From: Colwellia polaris | GTDB lineage: Bacteria; Pseudomonadota; Gammaproteobacteria; Enterobacterales; Alteromonadaceae | Direction: 5' to 3' | Assembly: GCF_002104515.1 (NCBI RefSeq) | Contig: NZ_NBOE01000005.1 | Coordinates: forward strand, 186,001 to 250,000 | DNA: 64,000 nt | Shown here: in pieces, positions 61,135-64,000 of the stretch | How positions within the stretch are numbered: position 1 is the stretch's first letter | Layout of the letters: the number at the start of each line of letters is the position of its first letter | Made by a program: the position numbers and the translations under genes | Notes under the pieces: generated by a model | Database searches by the model: none | What the model was told of the DNA's origin: nothing | The model's input: the letters and a program-made list of their open reading frames with translations, nothing else

Positions 61135-62286
61135 TTAATGCCCTTCAATAACCACTTCGACTCTGCGGTTGTTATATCGACCCGCTTCAGTTTCATTGGT
61201 GTCGATAGGTTTAAGTTCACCATAACCTATTACCGTAATAGCAGATTCAGGTAAATTGCTAGATTGCATAAGAGTTTTTGCAACTATGTTTGCTCTTGAT
61301 TCTGACAATGGTTGGTTTGATGTTTGTTTACCACGCCAGTCTGTATGCCCCTCAAGTGTTAAGTTAACTTCGTTATATAACGTTAATTGCTGGGTTATTT
61401 CATCAATTTTTTGCTTATACTCGCTACTGATAGCTGTAGAGTTATTATCAAACTGAATGATAAATTTTTGTGTTACCGGACAGCCTTTTATATTAACAAC
61501 TAAGCCTTTAGCGGTATTTTTACATTGATCTTCTTGGTTCAGAACTCCATCAGCATCTGAATCTGGATTGTTAACTGGTATAATAGTCGTCTGTGCTTTG
61601 GGTGCTGTTTTTGACATTGATTCAGAATTTGATTTAACCTTCGGTTTAAGTTTGGTAATTGAGCGAGATAAACTTTTCGCTCGCTTAACTGTTTTACTTT
61701 CACCGAAGAACTTGCTGATAGTTAACCCTAGATAAATCGCATCTTTATCATAGCTGTCAACTTCAAACCGTGTCATCCAACTATCATTAAACCGCCACTG
61801 AACTCCGCCGCCGAATACAAACTGGCTACTATTAAGTTGATCATGGTATTGTTCAAAGTTACTACTGGAGTCTATCAATGAAACCCCTGCCCTGATAAAA
61901 GCATTCCATTCACTCCCTACTGGCATAAACCAATAACCGGCTTGTGCAGCAATCCCTGTATACTCGACTTTCAAAGTGTCTATAATATTTGGATTAGAAT
62001 TATTTAAACGCGCTTCACCTAAGTCGCTATAACTCAACTCAGCAAACCAATGGTCGTTAAATGCATAACCACCATAAAGTTTATAAGAACTGCCATTATT
62101 ATCGAAGACTTTCCAGCCGGAGTCATTTTCATTAGGATCAAGAAACGACATACCAAGTGAGCCTGAGAGGTACCAGCACCCCTCATCCTCTAGGTTTTGA
62201 CAATTTTTCTCAGCTTGACTAGAAAAACTCATCGATATCAATAAAGCTATTGCCATGAATTGGCGTTTCCTACGCATTACTACCAT
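61135..62286 (-). other. Possible internal translation start for a separate OmpA-like porin within the fusion frame
   Basis: An in-frame ATG at 62286 would make a 383-residue protein with a textbook Sec signal peptide (MVVMRRKRQFMAIALLISMS, ending FSSQA), an OmpA-type barrel and an OmpA C-terminal domain. GGAGGA (minus strand, 62301-62296) stands about 10 nt before this ATG. The residues just upstream look like the tail of a GlyGly-CTERM-type anchor. Either two proteins come from one frame, or two formerly separate genes have fused. Confidence 0.5.
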
Positions 62287-64000
62287 GAATAACATTCCTC
62301 CAATAATTAAAAATCCACTACTACCTGCACCTTTCAACGTTGACTCAACTTTACGAGGTTCCTGTAAGTTATCGTTGATACCATCATTGTTAAAGTCACC
62401 ATTTTCTTGGCTGTCTGATATGCCATCGCCATCACTATCAAGATCTTTATAATTCGGTATTCCATCTCCATCTGAATCTATATCACCCTCTACGTTATCG
62501 CTTATCCCATCACCATCACTGTCAAGGTCTCGGAAATTTGCTATACCGTCACCATCTATATCAATCAAGTCAAGTGCGTTGTCATCAATGCCATCAAGGT
62601 TCGCATCATTGCCAAGGGTAAAGTCAACATCAATAGCATCATCAATACCATCATTGTCACTGTCTACTCCACTAAGTTGCGCAAGTACTTGTTCTTGTGA
62701 ATCGTTTATACCATCAGAATCAGAATCTAAGTCAAGGTAATCAGGTATACCGTCATTATCAGTATCTGCGATAACAAATATATCATCTATACCATCACCA
62801 TCATTATCTATACCCCCAGTAGTATCTACATCATAGGCATCATCGATACCATCGCCGTCTGAATCCAGACCTGTAGGTGCAGGTCTATCTGCTTCAAATG
62901 CATCTGGTAGTCCATCATTATCACTATCAACATCTAAATAGTCTGGTATTCCATCACCGTCACTATCGCCTACGCCTTCAACTATATCTGCGATGCCATC
63001 ATTATCGTCATCTTTGTCAACATGTGATGGTATTCCGTCCCCATCATCATCTGTGCCAGGGCTAGTGCCTCGACCACCTGGGTTAGCGTCGTAGCTGTCA
63101 TAAATCCCATCACCGTCAATATCATCTGCAGGGTCAATCATGCCATCGTTATTTACATCTAAGCCAGAACCCGGTGTGCCAATAATGTCAAAAACACCAT
63201 CATTATTACTGTCTAGGTCGCGATAATCAGGTGTTCCATCACCATCTGTATCTATTGGGCTTATGACTAACACATTAGGATCATCAGCAAAGCCATCACC
63301 ATTTTCGTCAGTAACACCAGCTTCTTGAGTATCTAACAGGCCATCGTTATCGCTGTCTAGATCATGCATATCTATAATACCGTCTCCATCAGTATCCGTT
63401 AAATTGATATCATCATCTATACCGTCGTTATTAACGTCCATGCCTCCGGTAAAGTCGATATCAAATGCATCATCAATACCATCCATATCGGCGTCAACAC
63501 CACTAACATCGGCTTCAACACCATCGCTAATACCATCGTTATCGCTGTCTAGGTCTAAGTAGTCGGCAATCCCGTCACCATCAGTATCAGTGAAGGTAAG
63601 TAAGGCATCATCAATACCATCACCGTCAGCATCAAAACCGCCTGTAACATCAACATCAAAGACGTCATCAATACCATCACCATCAGAATCAGCACCACCA
63701 GTTGCATCTACATCATATTGATCAGCAATACCGTCTGAGTCTGAATCGATTGCACTTAGCTGCGACTCTACAACATCTGGAACACCGTCATTATCGCTAT
63801 CTACATCAATATAATCAGCTACACCATCATTATCAGAGTCTGTTGGTAATACATCATCATCAATACCATCACCGTTAGTGTCTACACCACCAGTTTGGTC
63901 GACATCGAAGCTGTCATCTATGCCATCGCCATCAGTGTCGACTCCACTATTACCTGCTTCAAAACCATCGACAATGCCATCATTATCAGAGTCGGTATCT
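61135..64000 (-). CDS. Asp-rich calcium-type repeat protein fused to an OmpA-like outer-membrane module (5' end outside window)
   Basis: The minus-strand frame is open from the TAA at 61135 to the right edge, at least 954 residues; an internal ATG at 63486 is not the start. The first 550 or so visible residues are thrombospondin type 3/Ca-binding repeats (DSDNDGI, DTDGDGI, GIDD, YLDLDSD) in super-blocks of about 60-85 residues. Then comes a sorting-signal-like stretch GAGSSGFLIIGGMLFMVVMRR, then at once a signal-peptide-like MAIALLISMSFSSQA, an eight-strand OmpA-type barrel (about 170 residues), a linker, one more Ca repeat (NPDSDADGVLNQEDQC) and an OmpA C-terminal peptidoglycan-binding domain (LEGHTDWRGK, SESRANIVAKTL, RYNNRRVEVVI). 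Confidence 0.85.
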   Translation of the reverse strand, partial: DTDSDNDGIVDGFEAGNSGVDTDGDGIDDSFDVDQTGGVDTNGDGIDDDVLPTDSDNDGVADYIDVDSDNDGVPDVVESQLSAIDSDSDGIADQYDVDATGGADSDGDGIDDVFDVDVTGGFDADGDGIDDALLTFTDTDGDGIADYLDLDSDNDGISDGVEADVSGVDADMDGIDDAFDIDFTGGMDVNNDGIDDDINLTDTDGDGIIDMHDLDSDNDGLLDTQEAGVTDENGDGFADDPNVLVISPIDTDGDGTPDYRDLDSNNDGVFDIIGTPGSGLDVNNDGMIDPADDIDGDGIYDSYDANPGGRGTSPGTDDDGDGIPSHVDKDDDNDGIADIVEGVGDSDGDGIPDYLDVDSDNDGLPDAFEADRPAPTGLDSDGDGIDDAYDVDTTGGIDNDGDGIDDIFVIADTDNDGIPDYLDLDSDSDGINDSQEQVLAQLSGVDSDNDGIDDAIDVDFTLGNDANLDGIDDNALDLIDIDGDGIANFRDLDSDGDGISDNVEGDIDSDGDGIPNYKDLDSDGDGISDSQENGDFNNDGINDNLQEPRKVESTLKGAGSSGFLIIGGMLFMVVMRRKRQFMAIALLISMSFSSQAEKNCQNLEDEGCWYLSGSLGMSFLDPNENDSGWKVFDNNGSSYKLYGGYAFNDHWFAELSYSDLGEARLNNSNPNIIDTLKVEYTGIAAQAGYWFMPVGSEWNAFIRAGVSLIDSSSNFEQYHDQLNSSQFVFGGGVQWRFNDSWMTRFEVDSYDKDAIYLGLTISKFFGESKTVKRAKSLSRSITKLKPKVKSNSESMSKTAPKAQTTIIPVNNPDSDADGVLNQEDQCKNTAKGLVVNIKGCPVTQKFIIQFDNNSTAISSEYKQKIDEITQQLTLYNEVNLTLEGHTDWRGKQTSNQPLSESRANIVAKTLMQSSNLPESAITVIGYGELKPIDTNETEAGRYNNRRVEVVIEGH

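Noticed and set aside
62255-63065. Plus-strand frames opposite the OmpA fusion gene, including a His-rich one
   Set aside because: Their composition is the mirror of Asp codons (GAT/GAC) on the other strand; no start signals or family features.

Overview
The window reads as chromosome of an AT-rich, cold-adapted marine gammaproteobacterium of the Alteromonadales, most likely Colwellia or Thalassotalea. The reasons are the AT-rich codon use, two large TonB receptors, a tandem pair of dimeric and monomeric isocitrate dehydrogenases as reported for Colwellia maris, a PEP-CTERM protein, and gene orders shared with E. coli (icd-rluE-nudJ-mnmA-hflD-purB; cspD/clpS-clpA-infA-aat; trxB-lrp-ftsK-lolA-rarA-serS; ppsA/ppsR-aroH). 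This is inferred from content, not from a search.

Layout. 1-961: the end of nrdB and yfaE (ribonucleotide reductase and its cofactor-maintenance ferredoxin). 1.1-10.3 kb: a nucleoside and nucleic-acid scavenging region with cdd-deoA, an Oar-like TonB receptor, a RutR-like TetR regulator, a secreted endonuclease/exonuclease/phosphatase-family protein and an alkaline phosphatase. 10.6-13.2 kb: division-site genes minCDE, zapA and a small coiled-coil gene. 13.6-17.5 kb: accessory DNA with a solute-binding protein, a REP-associated (RAYT/Y1) transposase, a dense 0.5-kb array of copies of a 17-nt motif, and a PEP-CTERM protein. 17.7-33.5 kb: serS, crcB, rarA, lolA, ftsK, lrp/ald, trxB, then a cluster with all four N-degron pathway components (aat, bpt, clpS, clpA), infA and cspD. 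33.6-45.4 kb: icd and idh, the rluE-purB operon, the ribosomal oxygenase roxA, and a leucine dehydrogenase-like gene. 45.5-53.4 kb: a ydiJ-type dehydrogenase, ppsA with its regulator ppsR, and aroH. 53.6-61.0 kb: a second TonB receptor and a second nucleoside block (deoB, udk, nupC, deoC, tdk). 61.1-64.0 kb: the 3' part of a giant Asp-rich repeat protein joined to an OmpA-like module.

The most coherent system is the nucleoside one. The TetR protein at 6.9 kb strongly resembles E. coli RutR, the uracil/thymine sensor. Near-perfect copies of the known RutR box (TTGACCA-N2-TGGTCAA) lie immediately upstream of cdd-deoA and upstream of deoB, 54 kb apart. A weaker copy lies between the TonB receptor and the regulator. 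This suggests one regulon covering extracellular DNA/nucleotide degradation, outer-membrane uptake, NupC transport and the deo/cdd pathway, whose products (uracil, thymine) are the effectors of E. coli RutR.

Other notable signals are the RAYT element with its inverted left-end motif and amplified right-end motifs, an internal ribosome-binding site plus signal peptide inside the OmpA fusion, a 9-copy heptanucleotide repeat at 45.4 kb, a 13-bp triplication across the aroH stop, and a long inverted repeat at 53.5 kb. No tRNA, rRNA, CRISPR array or prophage was recognised.
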